From contig JBPRGG010000119.1 in assembly GCA_051418075.1 (NCBI GenBank), forward strand, positions 1-64,000: a DNA stretch of 64,000 nucleotides, given 5' to 3'. Source of the DNA: JBPRGG01 sp051418075. GTDB taxonomy: Bacteria > Bacteroidota > Bacteroidia > Cytophagales > Cyclobacteriaceae. Below the pieces are notes generated by a model, which worked only from the letters and a program-made list of their open reading frames with translations, searched no databases and was not told the DNA's origin. Every line of letters begins with the position of its first letter. Positions within the stretch are counted from its first letter, which is position 1. Shown here piece after piece: positions 55,379 through 64,000 of the stretch. The position numbers and the translations under genes are program-made.

Positions 55379-57379
55379 TCAGGGAATACATAATCTATAT
55401 GAATGGCTTTGGAAAGATTTTTCGGGCAAGACCGTAATTATATAATTACCAGTGGGTAATTGAGATAAGTTTACCTGACCCTGCTGATCAGAACTTATAT
55501 TGCCAAGCGTCTTTCCCTGAATATTAAATATTTTAAGCTTAAAGGATTGTCCCGGCCATTCAATCCTGCATGATTTATTCTGCAGATTTTGAAAGATTTT
55601 TGGATATTGTCCATTTTGAGGGGATCTTAAACCTGTAGTCAATGGTTCCTTTTCAAACTGGTAAGGCTGCTGATCCAGTGCCTTCGGATGCCCTACTTCA
55701 ATGGTTTTATTGCCTGAGACAGAGGCATATTGGAAATTAGTAAATCCAGTTACCATTCGTATGTTGCCCCGTCTGCCAGGATTTTGATTCAGTTCGGTTT
55801 GTCCCTTTTTCTGGCAGGCCACCAGGACAGGAAATGTTCCTTCAGCCCGGAGGATATTAATATCAGCTTGCTGATCCAGGGCCAGATAGCTTTTTCTGTT
55901 CAAATAAATACCATAGCCAAGGCTGTCTTTAACCATTTTATATAATACAGCCCCCGTCTTATTTTCATAATAATCTGTGGTAGTACCGGAATAGGTGTCA
56001 TGCATGATGATCGAATTAGTCAGCAAACGTAATCCTGATTCATACTTTAAAGTCCCATCATAAAGGGCATAGGAGTCCTGGTAGATATTAGCCGCATAAC
56101 TATCTCCGGCCAGCTGACAATCTTCTCCCCAAAAACCTACAACCACATTATTTCTTTTTATATGTCCGGACAGCAAAGAACCAGTGGGGCCGGCTTGCAG
56201 AAATTCCTTCAATTGATTGAAATCATTATTTACAAAACCAATATACTTGCTCCTCCTGATAGAATTCCTGAGTCGGGCTGAATCCGGGTGGTTATAATCT
56301 TCCGAAGTCAAAATCAGGGTGGCTTTTACCAGGTTTATATTTTCAACTTGATCCATTAATCCAGAAGCTCCCTGAGCTGATGCACTTATTATTACCATCG
56401 AATCCTGCTCCTGATCATAAAAAAAATCCTGCCAGAAACCAGGTACCGGATCAAGATCAGAGTGCAAAAATACTTGATAGTTGCTATTTTCCTGATCTGG
56501 TTGACCTGTCACTGAATCAGGACCTTTCACTACTTCTTTTTGATTTAAATCATATTGATAAGTATGCAGTAATTGGACCGCCTGAATGCTGTCAGTTATC
56601 AATTTTTCTGAAGTGGAGGGAAAATGTCCGGCTGTGTATATAGAAACTGCCCCGGTACCAAAAGTAGTTCCCATCATATCAGCATCAATACAAAAAGCTG
56701 TTCTGTCATCAATACCTATTCCTACAGGCATTTCTCCTTCATTGATATACCAATGGGCCATAAATCCCATCAGACGGGCTTGCCTTCCTCGCTCGATGAA
56801 ATGGGTATCTACAATTATGCCAGGTAAAATATCCAAAAAATCATCCTTCAGGGTAATATCCGGATGATTCACATTTTGCAGAACCTGATCAGGATATACC
56901 GTGCCATTTTCAGCAGTATAGGCAATGCCTGCAATTATTGCAGCCCCGGCCGAAGTACCAGCAATCACACCTCCGCTATTATATTTTTCTTCAACCAGGG
57001 TATCCAGCTTTGTATTCAGGTAATATTCATAATACTGGCTCTGGTCCCCGCCTTTGAAAAAGAGCACATCATATTCTTTGATCTGTTCCATTAGTTGAGC
57101 GTCATTGGCCCTGGCCCGGCTATCAATTCGGAAGTTAAGAGCTGCGGCAGCACCCAGGTCCAGGAAATAATCTGGCAGCCACTCTGGCTCACCTCCCGGG
57201 TCATAACTGATGATTGCCACCTTTTTATTAGCTGACTGATCTACAGCCCATTGGTAAGGCAGATCGCTCCATGCATCCCGATTCTCAGTACCACCTCCAA
57301 CCAGTACTATTTTCCCTGGCTGACCAGTAACCATGTTGTTCAATAAGATAAGATAGCATATTGTCAAAAATATCCTCAT
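55379..57379 (-). CDS. T9SS-secreted cyanophycinase-like S51 protein
   Basis: 666 residues with a signal peptide (ending VTGQ). The S51 domain is at about 20-270: GTSAGAAIIAGIA carries the nucleophile Ser, and IIVDTHFIERGRQARLMGF is the cyanophycinase signature, with VGIGIDDRTAF following. The middle (270-580) has a helical/beta part of unknown role that resembles the glutamine-amidotransferase-like fold again (FVNNDFNQLKEFL). The C-terminus (~590-666) is a type A T9SS tail: LKIFNIQGKTLGN, LPTGNYIITVLP. So it is an outside enzyme, in contrast to the lipoprotein copy. It heads the locus, separated from susC by 266 bases. Confidence 0.86.
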   Translation of the reverse strand: MRIFLTICYLILLNNMVTGQPGKIVLVGGGTENRDAWSDLPYQWAVDQSANKKVAIISYDPGGEPEWLPDYFLDLGAAAALNFRIDSRARANDAQLMEQIKEYDVLFFKGGDQSQYYEYYLNTKLDTLVEEKYNSGGVIAGTSAGAAIIAGIAYTAENGTVYPDQVLQNVNHPDITLKDDFLDILPGIIVDTHFIERGRQARLMGFMAHWYINEGEMPVGIGIDDRTAFCIDADMMGTTFGTGAVSIYTAGHFPSTSEKLITDSIQAVQLLHTYQYDLNQKEVVKGPDSVTGQPDQENSNYQVFLHSDLDPVPGFWQDFFYDQEQDSMVIISASAQGASGLMDQVENINLVKATLILTSEDYNHPDSARLRNSIRRSKYIGFVNNDFNQLKEFLQAGPTGSLLSGHIKRNNVVVGFWGEDCQLAGDSYAANIYQDSYALYDGTLKYESGLRLLTNSIIMHDTYSGTTTDYYENKTGAVLYKMVKDSLGYGIYLNRKSYLALDQQADINILRAEGTFPVLVACQKKGQTELNQNPGRRGNIRMVTGFTNFQYASVSGNKTIEVGHPKALDQQPYQFEKEPLTTGLRSPQNGQYPKIFQNLQNKSCRIEWPGQSFKLKIFNIQGKTLGNISSDQQGQVNLSQLPTGNYIITVLPEKSFQSHSYRLCIP

Positions 57380-57513
57380 AATAAAAATTTTGGAATATTG
57401 CTGTCACGGGCAAATTACAAGTATAATCATTTTGAAATGAATTTTGAACAAATCCCAAAAACATAGTTATAATTCAGGATATAAAATTCATGATTTCTGA
57501 TTAATATTGACAT

Positions 57514-60033
57514 ATGGGTCAATTAGAGTTAAACCAGGAAATATATTCAGGGCGGAAAACTTTTTTTGTAGATGTGATGCTGCCGGTTCCCATTCCTAAA
57601 CTATTTACCTATAGGGTGCCGCTTGAACTAAATGATGATATCAAGATAGGTTGCAGGGTAATTGTTCCGTTTGGAAAAAAGAAAATTCTCACCGGGGTAA
57701 TCGCCCAGATCCATGAGCATCCGCCCAAAGCCTATGAAGCCAAACTGTTGCATGATCTGCTGGATGATTTACCTTCTGTGAACCAGTTACAGCTCAATTT
57801 TTTTCAGTGGATGGCCGATTACTATATGTGTACAGTAGGCGAAGTATTGAATATGGCTTTACCCACGGGCTTGAAGCTTAGCAGCGAATCAAAAATACAG
57901 ATCCACCCTAATTTCGATCCGGATAAAAGTGAACATGATTTTTCTGACCGGGAGCTTATGTTAATTGATGCAGCCAGGCAGGAAAAATCACTGAGTTATC
58001 CTGAAATAGAAAGAATTCTGGAGGTAAAAAACTTTACCCCTATTTTGAAATCATTACTCTATAAAAATTCTATCCTGATATTTGAAGAGATCAAGGAAAA
58101 ATTTGCCCCTAAAAAAGAAAAGCGTATCCGGATGGCTGCCGATCTGGCCCATGACAGGCAAAAACTGCAAAAGTTGTTTGAAAACCTGGAAAAACAGCCC
58201 AAGCAATTGGATATTGTAATGAAGTACTTGCAGCAAGTGCCGGTATATCAGGATCCCGGGGCCAATCAGGCTGGCCTGGCCAAACAGGAAATCCTGAAAT
58301 CAGGATTAAGTCCCTCTTCGCTAAATACTTTAGTTAAAAATAGAATATTGGAAGAATACGACCTGACAGTTTCACGTTTCGAGCAGGCCATTCCCATAAA
58401 AAATGTAGAAGTAAAGCTTTCTCCCCAGCAGGTTGAGACCAAAAACAGGATACTGGATCTGTTTGCAGAGAAGGATGTGATCCTGTTTCATGGAATTACC
58501 GGCAGCGGTAAAACGGAAATATATATAGAATTGATCAAGGATGTCCTGGCCAATGGGGATCAGGTGCTGTATCTGCTGCCGGAAATAGCCATAACCACCC
58601 AAATCGTAAATCGCCTCAGAAAGATCTTTGGAGACAAAGTAGGAGTATATCATTCCAAATTCTCTGATAATGAACGGGTTGAAGTATGGCGGGGTATTAC
58701 AGAAGGCAAATTTTCATTTGTTGTGGGGGTCAGGTCCTCTGTTTTTCTGCCTTTTGACAACCTTGGTCTGATCATCATTGATGAGGAACATGAAAACTCC
58801 TACAAGCAATTTGATCCGGCTCCCCGGTATAATGCCAGAGATTCGGCCCTGATGCTGGCTCAAATGCATGGGTCCAAAGTTCTGATGGGTTCAGCCACTC
58901 CTTCAGTAGAATCCTATTACCATGTGAAGCAGGGTAAGTATGGCTTAGTAGAATTATTCAAACGGTTCGGTTCGGCCCAGCTGCCGGATATCCTGTTGGC
59001 CGATTTACGTAAAGAAAGAAAGCAAAAAACGATTCAGGGAGAATTTACGACAGCACTGATGGATAATATTTCCGAGTCCTTGCAAAATAAAGAACAGGTG
59101 ATCATATTTCAGAACCGGCGGGGTTACGCTCCCTATATTTCTTGTGAAGACTGTGCCTGGATACCTAAATGTAATAATTGTGCAGTCAGTTTGACTTACC
59201 ATATGTTTAAAAACGAATTGAGATGTCACTATTGCGGACATTACATCAAACAGCCCAGTACTTGCCCTGCCTGTGGCTCTTCCCGGCTAAAGACCATGGG
59301 ATATGGCACAGAAAAACTGGAAGAAGACCTCAAATTAAGATTGCCGGAACAGAAGGTGAAACGAATGGACCTGGATACCACCCGTAAAAAATACAGTTAT
59401 CAAAATTTGATTGAGGAATTTGAAAAAGGAGAAATTGACGTATTGGTAGGCACCCAGATGGTAAGTAAAGGACTGGATTTCGACCGGGTGAGCCTGGTAG
59501 GCATATTGGATGCCGACAGAATGATCCATTTTCCTGATTTCAGGTCGCATGAACGAACCTTTCAATTGATCACCCAGGTCAGTGGCAGAGCTGGCCGCAG
59601 AGAAAAAACCGGCAGGGTAATTATTCAAACGGCCAATACGGATCAACACCTGTTAAATAAAATAATTTTAAATGATTTTAAGGGCTTTTTTCATCAGGAG
59701 ATCCAGGAAAGAAAACAATTTCATTATCCGCCATTCTACCGTTTGATCAGGATCACACTGAAACATGCAGAACAAGATATTTCCAAAAAAGCCTCTCATG
59801 ACCTGGTAAATATGCTCAAAACAGCGTTGGGCCAGCATCGTGTATTAGGTCCGGAAGAGCCACTGATTGGCAAAGTAAGAAATTTGTACCTTATGCAGGT
59901 AATGATCAAACTGGAACGAAAACAAATCCATCTGCAAAAAGTAAAAAGTATATTACAGGAACAAGGACTGGCTTTGAACCAGCAAAAAGCGTATAAAAAG
60001 CTGATCATTGTCTATGATGTTGATCCCTATTAG
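57514..60033 (+). CDS. priA: Primosomal helicase PriA
   Basis: 839 residues. A DNA-binding domain is at 1-110. The helicase core has Walker A GITGSGKTE (K333) and the DEEH box (IIDEEHENSYKQ). The two zinc-binding Cys clusters are at about 545-590 (CEDCAWIPKCNNC, CHYCGHY, CPACGS). Motifs V-VI are GTQMVSKGLDF and QVSGRAGR. It restarts stalled replication forks by loading the helicase. The family-long core and both Cys clusters are intact. Divergent from the cyanophycinase-like gene. Confidence 0.95.
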   Translation: MGQLELNQEIYSGRKTFFVDVMLPVPIPKLFTYRVPLELNDDIKIGCRVIVPFGKKKILTGVIAQIHEHPPKAYEAKLLHDLLDDLPSVNQLQLNFFQWMADYYMCTVGEVLNMALPTGLKLSSESKIQIHPNFDPDKSEHDFSDRELMLIDAARQEKSLSYPEIERILEVKNFTPILKSLLYKNSILIFEEIKEKFAPKKEKRIRMAADLAHDRQKLQKLFENLEKQPKQLDIVMKYLQQVPVYQDPGANQAGLAKQEILKSGLSPSSLNTLVKNRILEEYDLTVSRFEQAIPIKNVEVKLSPQQVETKNRILDLFAEKDVILFHGITGSGKTEIYIELIKDVLANGDQVLYLLPEIAITTQIVNRLRKIFGDKVGVYHSKFSDNERVEVWRGITEGKFSFVVGVRSSVFLPFDNLGLIIIDEEHENSYKQFDPAPRYNARDSALMLAQMHGSKVLMGSATPSVESYYHVKQGKYGLVELFKRFGSAQLPDILLADLRKERKQKTIQGEFTTALMDNISESLQNKEQVIIFQNRRGYAPYISCEDCAWIPKCNNCAVSLTYHMFKNELRCHYCGHYIKQPSTCPACGSSRLKTMGYGTEKLEEDLKLRLPEQKVKRMDLDTTRKKYSYQNLIEEFEKGEIDVLVGTQMVSKGLDFDRVSLVGILDADRMIHFPDFRSHERTFQLITQVSGRAGRREKTGRVIIQTANTDQHLLNKIILNDFKGFFHQEIQERKQFHYPPFYRLIRITLKHAEQDISKKASHDLVNMLKTALGQHRVLGPEEPLIGKVRNLYLMQVMIKLERKQIHLQKVKSILQEQGLALNQQKAYKKLIIVYDVDPY

Positions 60034-60094
60034 AAAATTCTGAATGATAATTGATTATAATTTCTAAATTTGCCCCGGAATAAAGGCTAAGAAT

Positions 60095-60577
60095 TTGAAC
60101 AAGCTGAACAAGATACTGATGTTACTGCTGGTAATATCCAGCCTTTCCTGTGAGGAATGTAATGATTGCGGGATTGTTGCAGAAGATCCGTTTGTGCGGC
60201 TAAACTTCAATGCGATGCTTACCCAAAAAGCTACAGAAGTTACCATCACTGCCATCAACGGAATTCGTCAGGCAGATTTTTCTCCAGCCCTGGTTGATAC
60301 AGCTTCTGTATTCAGGCTTCCCCTTTCTCCCGTTGATACCCGTTCAGAGATAATCCTGGAATACCTGGAATTGTCAGATGCCATTGAAGGACAAAATGCA
60401 TTTACAGATACTCTGATCATCGAATATGACACTATTTTTTATGAGGCAGCTGAAAATATTTATAAAATGAGGGCTGAAAATTTAAATGTAGTCCAACACA
60501 GTTTTGACTCCCTGGCTCCGGCTTCGGTTAGTCCAAATCAATCCAGTAATGAAATCACGCTTAAGGTATATTTTTAG
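60095..60577 (+). CDS. Small lipoprotein, probable DUF6452 family
   Basis: 160 residues from TTG at 60095, which gives a proper basic n-region (NKLNK) before the leader; the next in-frame ATG at 60119 would lose it. The leader ends in a lipobox (SLSC), followed by EECNDCG, a Cys cluster seen in the DUF6452 family. The mature part is beta-strand-rich (RLNFNAMLTQKATEVTI). The next gene overlaps it, and the pair DUF6452-DUF6048 is common in Bacteroidota. Function unknown; the family name is a judgement from memory. Confidence 0.65.
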   Translation: MNKLNKILMLLLVISSLSCEECNDCGIVAEDPFVRLNFNAMLTQKATEVTITAINGIRQADFSPALVDTASVFRLPLSPVDTRSEIILEYLELSDAIEGQNAFTDTLIIEYDTIFYEAAENIYKMRAENLNVVQHSFDSLAPASVSPNQSSNEITLKVYF

Positions 60578-61436
60578 GATCATCCTGCTAGTGGGATTTT
60601 TTTTTCCCATGACTGTCCAGGCCCAGATGCCAGGAGATAGCATTCCGGCAGGGCAGGATACGACGTTCATTCCAGCCGATACAATTATGGCCCCCATTGA
60701 TACTATAACAGTTCCGGCTGACAGCCTGATCCAAAATAAAGACACTACAAATTTGCCCACTGATAGCCTGGATTTAAGTAAAAGTTCCGGTGATACCACC
60801 CAAATTGCTGAGGATACCATCCGCCAGAAAGAACCTCAGACTGTAGCTCCTAATCCGGCTGATACTGTGAATGTTTCCTGGGGCGGGGTAAGCCTGATGG
60901 TAGATTACCTTAAATTCGGTTCATACATTTTGGGTAATAATGAAAAATACGAGGGGAGTCTGGCCATTACATTTTTCGAGGACTTCATGATCGTGGCAGA
61001 AGGAGGTTACGGTTTACTGGTTCCGGAGCGGGCTATTAAAAACGGCAGTTATCGTTCCGAGGGTATCTATGGCAGAATAGGCATTAATTTTATATTGATC
61101 AACAGCCCCTCCAATAAAATTTATCTGGGCTTCAGATATGCCCAAAGCAGGTTTGAAGATCAGGGCAGCCTGGTGTTGGAAAGCTCCGTCTGGCCATCTT
61201 ACCAAAGAGATTTTACCCGCAAAAATCTTACTGCAGATTGGGCTGAACTGGTATTTGGCACGGAAGGGGCTTTAAAGTATGGGTTTTATATGGGTTGGAC
61301 TTTACGCTTTAGGTTCCTGAATAATTATGATAAATTCGACCTGTTTCCTATTGACCGGATACCAGGTTATGGAATGACTACCAGCAAAATGGTTCCGGCC
61401 CTCAATTTATATTTAAAATATCACCTGGACTTTTAA
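60549..61436 (+). CDS. Outer-membrane protein, probable DUF6048 family
   Basis: 295 residues from the ATG at 60549; a longer frame from a TTG at 60504 lacks support. A signal peptide (ending TVQAQ) is followed by a low-complexity Asp/Thr/Pro/Ser linker (about 28-105) with repeats of 'PADTI', then a membrane-strand-rich barrel part (GGVSLMVDYLKFGSYILG, IYLGFRYAQSRF) ending LYLKYHLDF, with a C-terminal Phe. It overlaps the preceding small lipoprotein gene by 29 bases. The lipoprotein-barrel pair is probably one outer-membrane complex. Confidence 0.7.
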   Translation: MKSRLRYIFRIILLVGFFFPMTVQAQMPGDSIPAGQDTTFIPADTIMAPIDTITVPADSLIQNKDTTNLPTDSLDLSKSSGDTTQIAEDTIRQKEPQTVAPNPADTVNVSWGGVSLMVDYLKFGSYILGNNEKYEGSLAITFFEDFMIVAEGGYGLLVPERAIKNGSYRSEGIYGRIGINFILINSPSNKIYLGFRYAQSRFEDQGSLVLESSVWPSYQRDFTRKNLTADWAELVFGTEGALKYGFYMGWTLRFRFLNNYDKFDLFPIDRIPGYGMTTSKMVPALNLYLKYHLDF

Positions 61437-61540
61437 TTTTTTAAATTATAAATTCAGGAATGTGAGATTAGGGTTAATATTCACTTTTTAAGTTCATAAA
61501 AAAAGCCAATTTTAGCCACAAATCGTTAACAACCAGCGCC

Positions 61541-63382
61541 ATGAACCACTATTCAATCATTTTCTTTCTTTTAATTTTTCTGGATTATCAGCTTTTGTTT
61601 GGTCAAATTGATTACTCGGCCAATGACCAGGTACCTGATTATCAAGGTGGTTTCAGGTTTGGCACCAATATGGGTGCTCCACAGGGTGAATGGTCAGATC
61701 AGACGCTGGCTACTTTAGCGGCCGGTTCGGAAACTTTGGGCCTACCCGGGGCAGGCTGTAACGCGCTCCGTTTATCTTTGCCCCACCATTTCCTGGAAAA
61801 ATGGGGTTACGATATCCGGGTCAATACTGTCAAATACTATCATAAAGATTTGGGAATGGATCATCATACCTTATTTATAGGTTACCCTGCTCTAGATGAT
61901 AGGGAATCAAAAGTATGGTGTGAGGCCAGGGGAGCTTCTAAATTATTTGCCAAAATGTATGAACCCATCTGGGACGGGGGAAAAAACGGAACACCGGTGA
62001 ATGATAATAATCCGATGGCGCTATATTTATATAAAACTGCTTTAAAATATAATGAAACAGTAACTTTCTGGGAAGTCTGGAATGAACCTGACTATACCAG
62101 AAGTGATAAGGGATGGCAATCCAGAGACGCTGATGACAGCTGGTGGAAAAGAGATCCTGCCCCCTGCGAGTTGAATAATTTGCTGGCCCCGGTGCAACAT
62201 TATATCCGGGCTTTACGCATCGCCTATGAGGTAGTAAAATTCGTTGATCCTGAGGCTTTTATCTGTATCGGAGGAATTGGCTACGACAGTTTTCTTGATG
62301 CCATTCTGCGAAACACTGATAATCCAGACCAGGGAAAAGTTACAAGTCAATATCCCTTGAAGGGAGGTGCCTGGTTTGATTGTCTAAGTTATCATAATTA
62401 TCCCATGTATGGGCTGAGAGCCTATGAAAATGGTAATTGGGTACCCTATAGGCATTCCGATAAAGCTGTAGAAGTGTTTATAAATGCTAAAAAATCTAAA
62501 GAACAACTTCTGGCCAGTTATGGGTATGATAACAAAAACTTTCCTAAAAAACGGGTAATTGTGACTGAAACCAACCTGCCCCGACAGGTCTTTCAAAATT
62601 TTATTGGATCTGAAGCGGCACAAAATAATTACCTGGCCAAAATTATTATCAAAGGTCAAGCAAATAATATCGACCAGATCCATACTTTTTGTTTATATGA
62701 TTCAGAACAGCCCTCCAATCCTTACCATGTTATGGGATTTTATCCCAATTTAAAGAATGTCAAACCTTATCAACAAGTTGAGCATCAGTCCGCAGTGTTA
62801 GCAAGAAATACCATGTCACTTTTAAAGGGCCATAAATATGATCCGATCAGAACCGCCGAGTTAAAAATACCAGACCAGGCTGATGGAGCGGCCTTCAAAG
62901 ATCAAGAGGGGCATTACATTTATGCTTTATGGGCTAAGACTTCAAAGGATAATGATGAAACGACTGCAGCTACTTATCAATTTCCTGATGATTTTGGTGC
63001 TGCCAGTTGTACAAAATTCAAATCCGACTATACCCTGACCGGCCAATCCCAGCAATTGAGCAGTACGACCGTGGAATTGAATGGAACTCCTTCCTTTTTT
63101 AAATTGAGTAATGAAATCGTTTTATCTACAGGTTATCCAGCAATAAATCAATTTAAGGTTTTTCCTAATCCATCTCTGGGATTAATCATAATTAGTGCAC
63201 CTAACCTGCTGAATAAGCCAGGTCATTTAGTCATCAGCAATAGTAAAGGGCAAGATGTTTACCATAATGATATATCCGGTCAGGATGATCAAAAAATAAT
63301 TTCAGGACTCCCTCCCGACCTGTATTTATTCCAATATTTTATAGACAATGAGCGATTTATGCAAAAAGTACTGGTTAAATAA
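61541..63382 (+). CDS. T9SS type A secreted glycoside hydrolase-like protein (clan GH-A)
   Basis: 613 residues with a signal peptide (ending LLFGQ). The barrel domain (about 25-430) carries the clan GH-A signature: E182 in FWEVWNEPDY as acid/base and E343 in VIVTETNLP as nucleophile. Its closest layout is GH39/GH5-like, but the exact family is not certain. A small beta domain follows (about 430-525). The C-terminus (~530-613) is a type A T9SS tail (FKVFPNPSLGLIII, LPPDLYLFQYF). It is expected to cut a beta-linked polysaccharide outside the cell. Substrate unknown. Confidence 0.8.
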   Translation: MNHYSIIFFLLIFLDYQLLFGQIDYSANDQVPDYQGGFRFGTNMGAPQGEWSDQTLATLAAGSETLGLPGAGCNALRLSLPHHFLEKWGYDIRVNTVKYYHKDLGMDHHTLFIGYPALDDRESKVWCEARGASKLFAKMYEPIWDGGKNGTPVNDNNPMALYLYKTALKYNETVTFWEVWNEPDYTRSDKGWQSRDADDSWWKRDPAPCELNNLLAPVQHYIRALRIAYEVVKFVDPEAFICIGGIGYDSFLDAILRNTDNPDQGKVTSQYPLKGGAWFDCLSYHNYPMYGLRAYENGNWVPYRHSDKAVEVFINAKKSKEQLLASYGYDNKNFPKKRVIVTETNLPRQVFQNFIGSEAAQNNYLAKIIIKGQANNIDQIHTFCLYDSEQPSNPYHVMGFYPNLKNVKPYQQVEHQSAVLARNTMSLLKGHKYDPIRTAELKIPDQADGAAFKDQEGHYIYALWAKTSKDNDETTAATYQFPDDFGAASCTKFKSDYTLTGQSQQLSSTTVELNGTPSFFKLSNEIVLSTGYPAINQFKVFPNPSLGLIIISAPNLLNKPGHLVISNSKGQDVYHNDISGQDDQKIISGLPPDLYLFQYFIDNERFMQKVLVK

Positions 63383-63386
63383 CTGG

Positions 63387-63515
63387 CTATTTGCGATTCC
63401 GGCTGATCATTTCAATGATAGCTGCTATTAGGGAAGCAACAAAAGTAAGTCCCCCAAATATTAAAGAAAACCTGGTCATAGGATGTTTTCGAAAATACTT
63501 TCTGTTAGTCTTCAT
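63387..63515 (-). CDS. Tiny membrane protein, function unknown
   Basis: 42 residues: a strongly basic start (MKTNRKYFRKHPMTRF), one membrane span (SLIFGGLTFVASLIAAIIEM) and a basic end (ISRNRK). It is below usual gene-calling length. Start and stop are in a free intergenic space, and no other frame covers it. Whether it is expressed is not known. Confidence 0.45.
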   Translation of the reverse strand: MKTNRKYFRKHPMTRFSLIFGGLTFVASLIAAIIEMISRNRK

Positions 63516-63663
63516 ATCATGTTTTTTGTTGGTATAATCTTAACACATTTAATTGTTGATTGATCAAAGAAAAAAGGGAGGATGACTGCATTTTACTCTT
63601 ATGAAGTTAAGTCACTTCCGAAGAAATCAAATTCCAGTTTATTTCTGCCGGTCCCAAAGAGCA

Positions 63664-63999
63664 TTATTTACTTCTTTTAAATAATAATAACCCTTGTTCA
63701 CCCAACTTCAAGATATATATGCCATCCTGGTATAGTCCCAGATCAATGAACCTGGATGAACCAGTTTTAATTACCTGCTGCTGAAGATTCGTTATCACCC
63801 ATTCCTGACCAGGACATTCTGATAGATAATAAACGTTCGGAGATGGGTTAGGATAAGCTTTTAATTGACTTGATTGATCCGTTTGAAAACCTGAAATAAT
63901 TTGCCTCTCAAAAGCGCCCAGATCAGGAGAATCAGTAATCTGATGGGCTAAATAATCAATTTCATAATCATGTGAAGTCCCGGCATTTATGGCCGGGGA
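63664..63999 (-). CDS. C-terminus of a beta-helix-type T9SS type A protein, runs off window
   Basis: 111 residues are inside the window; the gene continues past base 64000. The first residues, SPAINAGTSHDYEIDY, then TDSPDLGAFERQI, match the last coil of right-handed parallel beta-helix (choice-of-anchor Q) proteins. A T9SS type A tail follows: LKAYPNPSPNVYYL, then LYQDGIYILKL and a basic end (LLLFKRSK). It is secreted or surface-bound, probably a polysaccharide-binding or lyase-like protein; the missing part must decide. Confidence 0.75.
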   Translation of the reverse strand, partial: SPAINAGTSHDYEIDYLAHQITDSPDLGAFERQIISGFQTDQSSQLKAYPNPSPNVYYLSECPGQEWVITNLQQQVIKTGSSRFIDLGLYQDGIYILKLGEQGLLLFKRSK

Positions 64000-64000
64000 A

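Noticed and set aside
60504..60548. TTG start for the DUF6048-like protein
   Set aside because: The signal peptide starts at the ATG at 60549; extension would bury it.

Overview
The window comes from a Bacteroidota chromosome of moderate GC, probably from the Saprospiria/Cytophagia side of the phylum; the order cannot be fixed from sequence alone. Evidence: type IX secretion (T9SS) C-terminal signals of both type A and type B (gliding-motility-like) on six proteins, a SusC/SusD pair, a fused MurF-Alr enzyme, a two-component 'regulator propeller' sensor kinase, lipobox proteins with short leaders, and several start-proximal TAnnTTTG promoter elements, the Bacteroidota -7 type. No tRNA or rRNA gene was seen. 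Layout: (1) 1-4.2 kb: an IS256-type transposase cut by the left edge, the proline genes proB-proA, and a probable gene remnant. (2) 4.2-8.8 kb: an ECF-type sigma factor and a membrane anti-sigma-like TPR protein, divergent from a large exported TPR-CHAT protein with a caspase-like His/Cys pair. (3) 8.9-21.4 kb: surface and envelope genes, including a Cys-rich giant lipoprotein, a WD40 protein, a CPBP membrane protease, and three paralogous secreted proteins that share one N-terminal LamG-like domain but carry different T9SS tails. (4) 21.6-27.7 kb: methyltransferase, hexapeptide acetyltransferase and flippase (surface glycan type), an AlbA_2 regulator, then a membrane-bound HTH-like protein next to a secreted LamG-like protein. 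(5) 27.7-29.4 kb: a gene-poor stretch with a strict 41-bp tandem array that has a 164-bp higher-order period, a cluster of hairpins framed by a 16-nt direct repeat, and a nested palindrome. (6) 29.4-41.9 kb: an active/inactive M16 protease pair, a double GNAT protein, murF-alr, feoA-feoB, two short-chain dehydrogenases, small envelope proteins and a degenerate receiver protein. (7) 42-45.6 kb: a 1176-residue propeller sensor histidine kinase. (8) 46.2-57.4 kb: a coherent minus-strand locus. In transcription order it holds a T9SS-secreted cyanophycinase-like S51 protein, SusC, SusD, two PKD-plus-propeller lipoproteins, a lipoprotein cyanophycinase and a YfcC-type carrier. (9) 57.5-64 kb: priA, a probable DUF6452/DUF6048 pair, a secreted clan GH-A hydrolase and the C-terminus of a beta-helix T9SS protein that runs off the right edge. 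The strongest candidate for an undescribed system is region 8. It reads as a self-contained locus for capturing and hydrolysing cyanophycin-like (beta-Asp-Arg) polymer or other isoaspartyl peptides: surface binding, two S51 hydrolases on different export routes, outer-membrane import and inner-membrane transport. That function is inferred from family membership and gene order. Second are the sigma/anti-sigma/CHAT module and the LamG-T9SS paralog cluster.
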